DNA from: Anaerolineales bacterium UBA2181
GTDB lineage: Bacteria; Chloroflexota; Anaerolineae; Promineifilales; UBA4811
Assembly (NCBI GenBank): GCA_002328075.1
Contig: DCVT01000045.1
Location: 1-64,000, forward strand
Direction: 5' to 3'
Length of the DNA: 64,000 bases
A program made the position numbers and the translations under genes. Every line of letters begins with the position of its first letter. Positions within the stretch are counted from its first letter, which is position 1. Below the pieces are notes generated by a model that was not told where the DNA came from, ran no database searches, and saw nothing but the letters and a program-made list of their open reading frames with translations. Shown here one piece after another: positions 1 through 8,999 of this stretch.

Positions 1-30
1 AGTGGCTTTTTCAGTAGTCTCCTAGGTTGG

Positions 31-936
31 CTACTCAAAGAACCTCACCCAGCACTCGCTGTTGTAAACGACCCGAAAACCCATGGACAGATAGAATTCC
101 TGGTCCGATCCGACAAAAGCCACCTTTGCGCCCAACGCGCTGCAACGCCGGATGCCCTCCAACACGGCCGCTCGGGCCAACCCCATGCGCCGGTAGGAAG
201 GGTCGGTGGCCACCGGCTCGACGTAGGCGTATTGACCGGCCGACTGGTAAAACATGCCGCAAAAGGCCACAAACTCCCCATCGGGAGCCACCACCGCGAC
301 CTTGAGTTCACGCCGGGCGTTGGGTGTGTCGAACATCTCTCGCCGGCTCTCCAGTTCTTCGTCATCGGCCGGCGGCTCCCCCTCATGGTCAAACCCTCGC
401 CAGAGCACGCGATTCACCTTGGCCCAATCGCAGTCCTCCGCCAGGCTTGTCAGCCGGAATCCTTCGGGCAGCAGGATGGTGGGAAACCGGTCGGGAATCA
501 CCATGCTGGCCATCGGGCGGGCTTTCTCGGCATCTTTGCCGTAACCCTGGCCTTTGACCAGAGAGATGAACCTCCGGTCGCAATCGTTGACGAACGCGCA
601 CAGGTACCTTCTCCCATCCTTCCTCGTTCGGCCGGTCAGGTTCTCTTGAGCATAGTCGAGCATCTCTGGTTGGAGATGCCGGTAGCCAGGATGAAACTGA
701 AAGAACGCTTCCCCGAGGCGCGATTCATAGTGCGCCACGCCGACGATCTCCTCGGTCTCTTCCCATATCCCGATCCTGCGCAGGCAAGATTCATCCAGAT
801 AAGGATGTGCGTGCATGTACTCCCACGCGGGTTCGACCCAGTTGCCATCCAGGTTCCCCGGCCGGTAATGCCGAATGAGGAATCTGTCTATTCGCCGGTA
901 GTCGTCCGGACCATCATAGTTGCGACACGTGATCAT
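31..936 (-). CDS. GNAT-family N-acetyltransferase, probably two tandem GNAT folds
   Basis: A 301-residue cytoplasmic protein. The C-terminal half (about residues 155-301) has the GNAT acetyl-CoA loop, seen as DPSYRRMGLARAAVLEGIRR, followed by the usual FYLSMGF C-terminal strand. The N-terminal half (about 1-140) has GNAT-like spacing but no clear acetyl-CoA loop, so it is probably a degenerate second copy, as in other roughly 300-aa GNAT proteins. The acceptor cannot be predicted. The ATG at 936 follows a weak AAGG. The gene runs opposite to the glycosylation block and ends 30 bases from the window edge. Family assignment is secure; function is open. Confidence 0.85.
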   Translation of the reverse strand: MITCRNYDGPDDYRRIDRFLIRHYRPGNLDGNWVEPAWEYMHAHPYLDESCLRRIGIWEETEEIVGVAHYESRLGEAFFQFHPGYRHLQPEMLDYAQENLTGRTRKDGRRYLCAFVNDCDRRFISLVKGQGYGKDAEKARPMASMVIPDRFPTILLPEGFRLTSLAEDCDWAKVNRVLWRGFDHEGEPPADDEELESRREMFDTPNARRELKVAVVAPDGEFVAFCGMFYQSAGQYAYVEPVATDPSYRRMGLARAAVLEGIRRCSALGAKVAFVGSDQEFYLSMGFRVVYNSECWVRFFE

Positions 937-1085
937 GCTGATAACCTTATGCGGTCACACACTCTCCAGCTTAATCAGGCAAGTGCGATCGCCGGGCGGC
1001 AACCGGGGACCTGATGCTCCGAGACAGGCCGACGCGAATCCTGGCATCAGCTTCTGTCGAGTACGGCACCATCCGGCCGGTCTAG

Positions 1086-1196
1086 CCTCCCTGGGCAATC
1101 GCCTTGCATGAACGGGCTCAGCGAGCCATCTGGCGCGAATTCTACCAGGAAATCGCCCTGCACGATTTCCAGGTCAGAGGTATGCGCCGCTTCTAA
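1086..1196 (+). pseudogene. Possible decayed gene fragment (C-terminal end)
   Basis: The frame runs from just after a TAG to a TAA and encodes about 36 residues, including AIWREFYQEIALHDFQ, whose mix of aromatic, acidic and basic residues resembles real protein. There is no start codon with a ribosome site and no upstream continuation in frame. I do not recognise the family. It may be a remnant or chance. Confidence 0.2.
1148..1170. repeat. Perfect 8-bp inverted repeat (hairpin)
   Basis: GGAAATCG and CGATTTCC are separated by 7 bases. The pairing continues past one mismatch for two more GC pairs. There is no T-run after it on either strand, so it is not a typical intrinsic terminator. It sits inside the possible gene remnant. 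Confidence 0.45.
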
Positions 1197-1399
1197 CGCT
1201 GCCCTGCCAATCGCCAGGTTGCCCCAGGCCCTGTAGCGTATCGGCCAAGGCTATGACTCCAGTGCTAGTCAACGGCCAACCTGGCGAGTACCGTCTTGTC
1301 CGGTATTATTGTTCAGCCGCCTTGTTGGATGGTTGCCCGTCGAGACCCAGCGGGGTCAGGGGGGCTGTACCGTAAGGCCGTGCGCTGCGCAGCCGGTTC

Positions 1400-1427
1400 T
1401 GGACATGCCTGGATCGGCTGCTACAAT
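1400..1427 (+). promoter_or_regulatory. Sigma-70-type promoter of the glycosylation block
   Basis: TGGACA (1400-1405), a 16-base spacer and TACAAT (1422-1427), with an upstream TGC making an extended -10 (TGCTACAAT). The -10 touches the ATG at 1428, so transcription should begin near the in-frame GTG at 1434. This suggests a leaderless or nearly leaderless message. Confidence 0.5.
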
Positions 1428-3542
1428 ATGCCGGTGTCCTGCAGACCGAACATCGCACCTAGCCTCGGCCGGTGGGCCCGCCCCTTGTTGGCGGTGATCC
1501 TGCTGGTTGCCCTGACCCTCCGGCTGGTTGGGATCGACTGGGATGGCCTGTACCATCTGCACCCGGACGAAAGGTACATTGTCTGGGTCGGTACAACCAT
1601 CGAGATACCGGACAGCTGGGAGACTGCCTTAGACCCAGAGCTTTCCACCATAAACCCGTTTCGCTGGCCTCCGGACGCCAGGAGCGAGGGGATCATCGTG
1701 GAGCAAGGCAAGGTTCGCTCGTTCGCCTACGGTCATTGGCCCCTGTACCTGGGGGTGATGACCACCCATTGGCTGGACTCCTTGGGGAACGCTGGCTGGG
1801 CGGAGCAAGTCCCCGCTGATTGGACTCTGGTGCGGGATCTGCTCAATCTGCCGGGCAGAATCGAGTATCACCACCTGACGCTGGTCGGCCGGGCTCTGGC
1901 TGCGCTGTTTGACACCCTGACGGTCTTGTTGGTCTTTGCGCTGGCGCGGCGGCTGTACGGCGATGCGGCCGGCCTGCTGGCGGCGGCCCTGGTCGCGCTG
2001 GCCGTGCTGCATGTTCAGAACGCTCATTTCTACGTCACGGATCCTTTTCTGGCTGCGGCAGTCACCGCCGCGGTGTATTGGATGGTCCGTCGGGCGCAGG
2101 GCGGCCGGATTCGCGACACCATCGTCGCCGGCCTTTTCGCCGGCCTGGCAGTGGGGGCCAAATTCAGCGCGATCATGCTGCTCTTTCCCCTGGTCGTGGC
2201 CGTGCTGGTCCGGCATCGTCCGGCCGGGCGGGCGGCGACCGATCGCGACGGCCGCATCGGGCGGCTGATTCGCCGGGCTGGACCGTCTCTGCTGGAGGCA
2301 GTAGGGGCGTTGCTGGTGTCGGTGGCGGTTTTCGCCATCACCAATCCCTTTGCCCTGCTGGATCAGTCGTGCACGGCAAGACTGAGCGGTGGGGTCGTTC
2401 CCATCATCGGACTCAGAATCCCCTCCATCACAGTGGGTTCGTGCTACCTGGAGAACATTGGCACGCAGAATGCCATGGTGCGGGGCAGCAGCCGCATTCC
2501 CTTTACATTTCAGTACATAGGCACGCCACCCTATCTCTACTTCCTGGACCAGATGTTCCGCTGGGGGCTGGGTCCGGCCTGGACCCTGATTGGCCTGGCC
2601 GGGCTGGCATGGGGTCTCGGCCGGGTGTGGCAGCCTGGTCGACGACCGGCCGAGTTGGTGCTGTTGGCATGGGCGGTCCCGTTCCTGCTGGTCACCGGCT
2701 CGTTCCAGGTCAAGTTCCTGCGGTATCTGCTTCCGCTCACGCCATTCCTGGCGGTGTTGGCAGCCGGCATGCTGGCCGGGCTGGGGCAAGTCCGCTCCGA
2801 CAAGCTGGCGCCGGTGGTGCGTTGGTTCGTGGGACGCAGCGGCCGGGTAGTGCTGGGGTCGCTGGTCGTCATTCTGAGTTTGCTCTGGTCGGTCGCGTTT
2901 GTCTCCATGTACCGGGTGGCTGAACATCCTTGGGTAGCTGCCTCGCGCTGGATCCTGAGCAACGTTCCGGCAGGCAGCACGTTAGCGACCGAACATTGGG
3001 ACCATGCCCTGCCCCTCAGCCTGCGCGCCGAAGATTGGTCTGGAAGCACTCCTCGCTATTGGGGCAAGGAGTTGGTGTGGTACAACGTGGAGGATCTTGG
3101 CAAGCTGGCGGAGGATCGGGTGAAGCTGGAGGACGCCATGCTTCAGGTCGCCGGCAGCGACTTCGTCATTCTTGCCAGCAACCGGCTGTACGGTGTCATC
3201 CCACGGTTGCCGGAGCGGTACCCCGAGGCGGGAGTATATTACCGGCTCTTGTTCAATGGCGAGTTGGGTTTTGAGCTGGTGCATTGGAGCGTCCGGTACC
3301 CGGTGCTGGGTCCGCTGGCATTGCTCGATGATCCCTTTTCCCGTCCCCAACTGGCGGCACCGGTGCACCTGGCCGAGTGGAGGCCGGACGGCCTGGCCTG
3401 GAACCTGGGAACTGCCGACGAGAGTTTCACCGTCTACGACCATCCGTTGGTGTTGATCTTTGAGAACCGGCAGCAACTGACGGCCGAAGAACTGGTGGCC
3501 CGGGTGCGATCCGGCGCAGGGGGTTTGGTTGAGGGATCCTGA
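1428..3542 (+). CDS. GT39/ArnT-like membrane glycosyltransferase (GT-C fold)
   Basis: About 704 residues with many hydrophobic helices. After the first helix comes the acidic pair of GT-C enzymes, D47-E48 in HPDERY, expected in the first outer loop where it binds the metal and lipid-phosphate sugar donor. A soluble C-terminal part from about residue 500 ends the protein. The family moves sugars from polyprenyl-phosphate carriers to lipids or proteins on the outer face of the membrane; substrate unknown. The open frame extends upstream to 1296, but ATG 1428 (or GTG 1434, if leaderless) fits the promoter better. First gene of the block; the next gene starts 4 bases after its stop. Its N-terminus resembles that of the protein at 9000-14033. 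Confidence 0.8.
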   Translation: MPVSCRPNIAPSLGRWARPLLAVILLVALTLRLVGIDWDGLYHLHPDERYIVWVGTTIEIPDSWETALDPELSTINPFRWPPDARSEGIIVEQGKVRSFAYGHWPLYLGVMTTHWLDSLGNAGWAEQVPADWTLVRDLLNLPGRIEYHHLTLVGRALAALFDTLTVLLVFALARRLYGDAAGLLAAALVALAVLHVQNAHFYVTDPFLAAAVTAAVYWMVRRAQGGRIRDTIVAGLFAGLAVGAKFSAIMLLFPLVVAVLVRHRPAGRAATDRDGRIGRLIRRAGPSLLEAVGALLVSVAVFAITNPFALLDQSCTARLSGGVVPIIGLRIPSITVGSCYLENIGTQNAMVRGSSRIPFTFQYIGTPPYLYFLDQMFRWGLGPAWTLIGLAGLAWGLGRVWQPGRRPAELVLLAWAVPFLLVTGSFQVKFLRYLLPLTPFLAVLAAGMLAGLGQVRSDKLAPVVRWFVGRSGRVVLGSLVVILSLLWSVAFVSMYRVAEHPWVAASRWILSNVPAGSTLATEHWDHALPLSLRAEDWSGSTPRYWGKELVWYNVEDLGKLAEDRVKLEDAMLQVAGSDFVILASNRLYGVIPRLPERYPEAGVYYRLLFNGELGFELVHWSVRYPVLGPLALLDDPFSRPQLAAPVHLAEWRPDGLAWNLGTADESFTVYDHPLVLIFENRQQLTAEELVARVRSGAGGLVEGS

Positions 3543-3546
3543 GGAA

Positions 3547-4656
3547 ATGGTCTCGGCGACCGGAGTGGACTCGTCCACCGATCCTGAACCGCCGGGCTCA
3601 CCCCGGGCTGCGGTCAGCGGGCCTCGGCGCCTCCGGGCTAAAGTGGCTCAATTCTGGCTGGGAATCCTGATCAGCCTGGCGTGTGTGGTGGCCGTCCTCA
3701 GGGTGGTTGATTTGGAGCAGGTCCGACGTTCCCTTGCCGGAAACGACTGGCGGCTGGCGGTGGCAGTCATCACTGTCAGTCAACTGGTGTTCGTGGTATT
3801 GCGCGCTCGACGGTGGCAGTTGATGCTGGCAGCCGCAGTACAGCGGGAGGGTGGGGCAGTGGCATCAGTGCCGTATGGACCGCTCTTCCATGCGCAGAAC
3901 ATTGGGTACCTGATCACCGCTCTGCTGCCATTTCGTCTGGGCGACCTGGCCCGATCCTACCTGGCAGGCAAGTTTCCCGGATTGACTCTGTTGGCTGCGT
4001 TGTCCAGCGTGTTCATGGAACGGATATTGGACGTGTTGATGATCGTGTTATTTTTGGGTTTGGCCATCCCGTTCGTCCCATCACTTCCAACCAGCATGAC
4101 CGTGGCCGGGGTGGCATTTGCCGGTGCGGCCGTGATTGGGGTCATGAGCATGGTGCTGGCAGCAGCCAACCGGCGCTGGTTGTTGGAGCGACTGCTGATC
4201 TGGCCCAAACGGTTGGGGACCGCGCCGCGGGCGCGCTGGTTGGCATGGTTGGAGAATCTGTTGGACGGCCTGAACATCTTGACCGACCGGCGGCTGCTGG
4301 CGCCGGTAGCCTTGCTGACGGTCTTGCTTTGGTCGGCCATCGTCGCAGCTTACTATTGGGGCTTGACGGCTTGCTGGCCGAGCGTCACGCTGCCGGCGGC
4401 GTTGATCACCGTCTGTGCCGCTGCTTTTGGCATCAGCGCTCCGTCGTCGCCCGGTTCGGTCGGAGTGTTCCATGCCGCGGTCGTGCTGGGCCTTTCGGTG
4501 TTTGCCATCTCGCCTGAGGATGCCTTGAGCTTTGCGGTCGTTTATCACGCGGTCATGTACCTGACGAACCTGATCTTGGGGCTCGTTGGGCTGTGGCGGA
4601 GTGGGTACAGTCTGGGTGGGGTGATGGCCGCGGTGCGCGAATCGAGCGGGGCATGA
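3547..4656 (+). CDS. Flippase-like integral membrane protein (UPF0104 / LPG-synthase TM family)
   Basis: About 369 residues with roughly eight membrane segments. It carries the family pattern of an early RRWQLML stretch after the second helix, a central HAQNIGYLITALLPFRLGD segment and a late SAPSSPGSVGVFHAA segment. Members include the membrane half of MprF and many proteins beside polyprenyl-linked glycan genes, where a lipid-flipping role is supposed but not proved. ATG 3547 was chosen; a TTG frame starts at 3529 within the previous gene. Its stop overlaps the next start in an ATGA. Neighbouring GT4 and GT-C enzymes support a role in handling lipid-linked sugars. Confidence 0.8.
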   Translation: MVSATGVDSSTDPEPPGSPRAAVSGPRRLRAKVAQFWLGILISLACVVAVLRVVDLEQVRRSLAGNDWRLAVAVITVSQLVFVVLRARRWQLMLAAAVQREGGAVASVPYGPLFHAQNIGYLITALLPFRLGDLARSYLAGKFPGLTLLAALSSVFMERILDVLMIVLFLGLAIPFVPSLPTSMTVAGVAFAGAAVIGVMSMVLAAANRRWLLERLLIWPKRLGTAPRARWLAWLENLLDGLNILTDRRLLAPVALLTVLLWSAIVAAYYWGLTACWPSVTLPAALITVCAAAFGISAPSSPGSVGVFHAAVVLGLSVFAISPEDALSFAVVYHAVMYLTNLILGLVGLWRSGYSLGGVMAAVRESSGA

Positions 4657-5900
4657 GAATCCTGGAGGTACTGACCTATTACCGGCCGCACATCAGCGGC
4701 CTGACCATCTATGTGGAGCGGCTGGCGCAGGCGCTGGCCGATCGTGGACACGAGGTGACCGTACTGACCTCTCAGTTTGATCGCGATTTGCCCCGCCTGG
4801 CCAGGATGGATGGGGTAACGGTGGTGCGTGCTCCCGTTGCTCTGCGGGTGAGCAAAGGGGTGGTGATGCCGAGCTTTGGGTGGCTGGCCACGCAACTGAC
4901 GCGCCAGAACGAAATCGTCCACCTCCACCTTCCCCAGTTCGATGCCCCGGGGCTGGCGTTGCGCGGCCGAGTGTCGCGCCGGCCGGTGGTGCTCACGTAC
5001 CACTGTGACCTCCGACTGCCCCCCGGCGGGTTCAACAGGCTCGTGAACCGGGTCGTGTTGGCCAATAACTGGCTGGCCGGCCGGCTGGCCGACGCTGTGG
5101 TCACCTACACGGATGATTATGCCCGGCACTCTCCCTTCCTGTACCCACTGCTCGGCAAGGTCCACGTGATTCCGCCGCCGGTGGTGCTGCCCGCTGCTCA
5201 ACCCGGCGCCATTGAGGCGTTTGCTGAGCGGTGGGGTCTGACGGGGAAACCCATCATCGGCATGGCTGCCCGGCTGGCCACCGAAAAAGGGGTGGAGGTG
5301 CTGTTGGAAGCGCTGCCCCGAATTCTTGACGAATTCCCGCGGGCGCGGGTCCTTTTTGCGGGGCCGTATCAACATGTACTCGGCGAGGAGGAGTATGCTC
5401 GCCACCTGCAGCCGCGTTTTGAAGCGTTGTCCGACCACTGGACTTTTGTCGGCTCGTTGCGACAACGAGACATGGCTGCTTTCTACAGCAACTGCGATCT
5501 CACGGTTCTGCCCAGCCTGAACAGCACGGAATCTTTCGGATTGGTGCAGGTGGAGGGGATGCTGCTGGGAGTCCCGGCAGTGGCCAGTGACCTTCCAGGC
5601 GTGCGCCAGCCGGTGCGGCTGACCGGGATGGGTGAGATCGCGCCCGTCGGAGACCCGGATGGTTTGGCGGAATCGATTCTGCGAGTGCTGCGTCAACGAG
5701 AGCGTTACACCGAGTCACCGGCGGGACTCGAGGGCGTCTTTGCCCCCGACCAGACTGCGCGGTGTTATGAGGCGCTTTTTGCTCGCCTGATGAGCGGGGC
5801 GCCGCCGGGCGACGGCGACCCAGACCCCTACGCTGGGCTAAGACGCGACGCCGTAAGGCGTGAAAGCGAGATACCCGTCACCAGGGGTGCAATATCCTGA
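4653..5900 (+). CDS. GT4-family glycosyltransferase (GT-B fold)
   Basis: About 415 residues. The N-terminal Rossmann half begins RILEVLTYYRPHISGLTIYV, as in GT4 enzymes that bind a lipid acceptor near the membrane. The C-terminal half has GMAARLATEKGVEVLLEA and the E-x7-E nucleotide-sugar signature (E293 and E301 in ESFGLVQVE). It probably adds a sugar from a nucleotide donor to a lipid-linked acceptor on the cytoplasmic face. ATG 4653 overlaps the previous stop as ATGA, which decides the start over the longer frame from 4593. The specific sugar cannot be told. Confidence 0.9.
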   Translation: MRILEVLTYYRPHISGLTIYVERLAQALADRGHEVTVLTSQFDRDLPRLARMDGVTVVRAPVALRVSKGVVMPSFGWLATQLTRQNEIVHLHLPQFDAPGLALRGRVSRRPVVLTYHCDLRLPPGGFNRLVNRVVLANNWLAGRLADAVVTYTDDYARHSPFLYPLLGKVHVIPPPVVLPAAQPGAIEAFAERWGLTGKPIIGMAARLATEKGVEVLLEALPRILDEFPRARVLFAGPYQHVLGEEEYARHLQPRFEALSDHWTFVGSLRQRDMAAFYSNCDLTVLPSLNSTESFGLVQVEGMLLGVPAVASDLPGVRQPVRLTGMGEIAPVGDPDGLAESILRVLRQRERYTESPAGLEGVFAPDQTARCYEALFARLMSGAPPGDGDPDPYAGLRRDAVRRESEIPVTRGAIS

Positions 5901-5909
5901 TACAACGCC

Positions 5910-8900
5910 ATGCAAAGAGACGATTTTCTCTGGCAGCATCTCAAACAGGTCCCTGCGTTCCGCGCCCTGCTCCGCGCGGTAGAATCCCGCTTTTACCAGA
6001 ACCTTGCGCTGGATGGACCGGTTCTGGACCTGGGCTGCGGAGATGGTCAGTTTGCGGCCACAACCTTTGCCGAGCTGCGGGGGCCGGATTTTGGGGTTGA
6101 TCCGTCGTGGTCCGCTGTCGAGCAAGCGCGTGACCGGTGTGCCTACCAAGGCGCCATCCAGGCGGATGGTGGCTGTCTGCCCTTCGCGGAAGCTTCTTTC
6201 GGCAGTGTGGTCTGCAATTCGGTCCTGGAACACATTCCAGATGTGGACGCCGTGTTGCGCCAAGCTGCGCGCGTGCTGGTAACCGGTGGCACGCTGGCGC
6301 TTACTGTGCCCAGCGAGCATTTTGGCTCTTTTCTTTCGATCGGTCGCGCGTTGAGCAGGGTAGGGTTGGACCGGGCGGCGGCGGCCTATACCGGTTGGTT
6401 CAACCGGATTTCTCGGCACCACCATTGCGACGCTCCGGCCGTCTGGCATCAAAGGTTGGCGGCAGCCGGGCTGGAAGTCGTGCGCTGGCATTACTACTTT
6501 TCACCGGCTGCTACGGCCTGTCTGGAATGGGGCCACTACCTGGGACTTCCGGCGTTGGTCAGCAAGTGGGTGTTGGGCCATTGGGTCATTGCGCCCTGGC
6601 GCGCCAGCCTTCAATGGGTGGAGCGGTGGCTGCGGCCGCGCTACCAGGAGCCTCTGCCAGAGGCTGGCGCCTACCTGATGTTTGTTGCCCGGCGTCTTGC
6701 GCCAGCTCAACTGCCTGCGGAGCTTCCGGCGGCCGCGTCGCCGGGTTTCCCGGAGCGCCAGTTCTGCCCGCCTGAATTCGTGCCTTCCTGGGCCGACGAG
6801 CCGTTCCTGTGGTCGGAATCGTCGGAGCGCCTGAGCCCAATAGATGGTTCGACCGGGCCGGATCCAAGCGGTGCCATCGAATCCCCTGTTTCATCGCAGG
6901 AGCCACTCGCGACCGGCGCCGGTCTCCGGGTGCGGCCATCCGTCAGTTCGCTGGCATGGCTAGTAGCGGCGGTGCTTTGCGCCGCCATCGGGCAGATCAA
7001 CTGGAACTGGGCCAAACGGCCGGCTCAGCCTGCAGATGGGTTCACCTGGTACATCCTGGCAGCTGTGGCGCTGGGAATCTTTGCCTGGACCGGCCGACGG
7101 TCGGGCACATCGGTCGCCAGTGCGCGCCGCACGGGGTGGAATTTTGCCCGCTGGCGGGCAGAGTGGCCGCGAGGTGCGATTCTGCTGGCTGGTTTTCTGC
7201 TTTCCATCTGGGCCTGGCTCCTAGTACAGGACACGCACCAGCCCGCCGCCGGCTCAACCGGACCGCTTTTGACCTGGCTGGCCGGAATCGTCGCGGCTGT
7301 CGCGGCTCTGTGGCCGGGTGCCGTGCACCGAGCTGTTTCGAGCATCAGGCGCAAGGATGGCGCGAGGTCGGATGGGACTGGCTGGAATCCGCCCCACCGA
7401 AACCGCAGCCGGTGGCCGCTGTGGGAGATCGTCGCCGTCTTGACGCTGGTGGGGCTCGCGTTACTTCTCCGCCTGGTAAACCTGACCGGGTTGCCGTACG
7501 TCTTGAGCGGTGACGAAGCCAGCATGGGGATGGAGGCGCTGCGAGTCCTGGAGGGCGAACTGGCCAACCCGTTCATCACGGGTTGGTTTTCCCATCCCAC
7601 GCTCTATTTCTTTGTGCTCTCGCTCCCGCTTCGTCTGCTGGGCTCCACGACCCTGGCGTTGCGCCTTCTTTCGGTCATGGTGGGTTCGCTGACGGTGCTT
7701 GCCACCTATCTGTTTGCGCGGCAGACGTATGGCAGGAGCGTGGGCCTGGTGAGCGCCTTCTTGCTGACGGGTTGCCATTTTCACCTCCACTTTAGTCGGC
7801 TTGCCCTTAACAACGTGTGGGATCCCTTGTTTGCGTTGGCGGTCCTGGGCTTGTTCATCCGCGGGTGGGAGAGCCGCGACGGTCGCCACTATGTCGCGGC
7901 CGGCCTGGCATTGGGCCTGAGTCAGTATTTCTACATGGGAGCGCGCATGCTGCTCCTGCTGGTGGCCGCAATGGGGCTCTATTGGCTCATAACCGACCGA
8001 CGACGCTTGTGGCAGGCCAGGGGCAGAATCGCGGCCATGCTGGCGGTCGCGTTGGTGGTGAGCCTTCCCATCGTCCTGTTTTCGGTGCGGCACCCAGATG
8101 ATTACATGGCGCGTGTCAACCAGCTGGGCATCTACCAATCCGGTTGGTTGGAGCGCGAGGTCGTCCTCACGGGCAAGAGCGAGGCGCGGTTGCTGGGCGA
8201 ACAGATCTGGAAATCCTCGCTGGCGTTCAACTATACCGTGGATCCCACGTTCTGGTATCGGCCCGGGATTCCACTATTGCGCTCTTGGCCGTCGATTCTG
8301 TTCGTATTCGGCGTGGTGTTGGCGGCGCTGTCCCTGCGCCGGACTCGGGCCTTTGTTCTGCTGCTGTGGCTCGGCGCCACGATCCTGTTTGCCGGTGTGT
8401 TGCTGGAGAACCCGCCCAGCAGCCAGCGATACGTCATCGCCGCGCCGGCCGTCTGCCTGTTAATGGCCTCGGCGCTGGTGTGGATCAGCGAGCAATTGCG
8501 TCATCTCCTGGGCGGCCGCCAGCGGACGTGGATGGCGGGCGTCCTGGTTGTTGCCCTCCTGTTCAACTGGGGTGACGTTTCGTTCTACTTTGGTCAGTAT
8601 GCCAGGAACGGCGACTTTGGCGGCCTCAACACCGAAGTCGCGCAGCGGGTGGCGGACTATTTGGCGGATCTGGGATCAGATTGGCAAGCACTCTTTTTTG
8701 GCCCGCCGCGTATGGGCATTTCGGACGAGGGTGGGTTTCCCACGGTGCGCTTCTTGGTGCCTGAGGTCCAACGGCAGGACGTTCCGGTGCCCATCACCCA
8801 TCTAGGCGATCTGCCGGGAATGCAAAGCCCGGTCGTATTCCTCTTTCTGCCAGAGAGGATGCCCGAACTGCAGGTGATCCGCGGCGCGCTGCCGGGCGGC

Positions 8901-8963
8901 GTGGAAAAGATATTTCCCGGCCGGTTCGACCGGCTGCTGTTCGTGGCATATGAGGTCCGATAG
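5910..8963 (+). CDS. Fusion of a SAM methyltransferase with a GT39/GT-C membrane glycosyltransferase
   Basis: A 1017-residue protein. Residues 1-260 are a class I SAM-dependent methyltransferase with motif I DLGCGDG (40-46) and a later SVLEHIPDVDAVLRQAARVL stretch, as in type-11 methyltransferases. A Pro/Ser-rich linker (about 265-340) and four predicted helices lead to a GT39-like domain with its acidic pair D535-E536 in SGDEASMG, followed by about ten helices. The methyltransferase would act in the cytoplasm and the GT-C site outside, so the two ends probably act at different steps of one glycan. The stop of the GT4 gene is 9 bases upstream. No frameshift is seen; the fusion is continuous. 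Confidence 0.85.
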   Translation: MQRDDFLWQHLKQVPAFRALLRAVESRFYQNLALDGPVLDLGCGDGQFAATTFAELRGPDFGVDPSWSAVEQARDRCAYQGAIQADGGCLPFAEASFGSVVCNSVLEHIPDVDAVLRQAARVLVTGGTLALTVPSEHFGSFLSIGRALSRVGLDRAAAAYTGWFNRISRHHHCDAPAVWHQRLAAAGLEVVRWHYYFSPAATACLEWGHYLGLPALVSKWVLGHWVIAPWRASLQWVERWLRPRYQEPLPEAGAYLMFVARRLAPAQLPAELPAAASPGFPERQFCPPEFVPSWADEPFLWSESSERLSPIDGSTGPDPSGAIESPVSSQEPLATGAGLRVRPSVSSLAWLVAAVLCAAIGQINWNWAKRPAQPADGFTWYILAAVALGIFAWTGRRSGTSVASARRTGWNFARWRAEWPRGAILLAGFLLSIWAWLLVQDTHQPAAGSTGPLLTWLAGIVAAVAALWPGAVHRAVSSIRRKDGARSDGTGWNPPHRNRSRWPLWEIVAVLTLVGLALLLRLVNLTGLPYVLSGDEASMGMEALRVLEGELANPFITGWFSHPTLYFFVLSLPLRLLGSTTLALRLLSVMVGSLTVLATYLFARQTYGRSVGLVSAFLLTGCHFHLHFSRLALNNVWDPLFALAVLGLFIRGWESRDGRHYVAAGLALGLSQYFYMGARMLLLLVAAMGLYWLITDRRRLWQARGRIAAMLAVALVVSLPIVLFSVRHPDDYMARVNQLGIYQSGWLEREVVLTGKSEARLLGEQIWKSSLAFNYTVDPTFWYRPGIPLLRSWPSILFVFGVVLAALSLRRTRAFVLLLWLGATILFAGVLLENPPSSQRYVIAAPAVCLLMASALVWISEQLRHLLGGRQRTWMAGVLVVALLFNWGDVSFYFGQYARNGDFGGLNTEVAQRVADYLADLGSDWQALFFGPPRMGISDEGGFPTVRFLVPEVQRQDVPVPITHLGDLPGMQSPVVFLFLPERMPELQVIRGALPGGVEKIFPGRFDRLLFVAYEVR

Positions 8964-8999
8964 CGACCAAGCATATATTCGTTCAGCCGTGTATGTAGC

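Larger units (their letters stand above)
937..1427. other. Intergenic region, 491 bp, between divergent genes
   Basis: It holds the promoter of the glycosylation block at its right end (1400-1427), a perfect 8-bp hairpin at 1148-1170, and a short open frame (1086-1196) that reads like the C-terminal end of a lost protein. I see no complete gene and no tRNA. The sequence is otherwise unremarkable. Confidence 0.6.

Noticed and set aside
1629..2927. Long open frame (432 codons) opposite the first GT-C gene
   Set aside because: It is rich in Gln, Arg, Pro and His with no domain, as expected for the antisense of a GC-rich membrane-protein gene.
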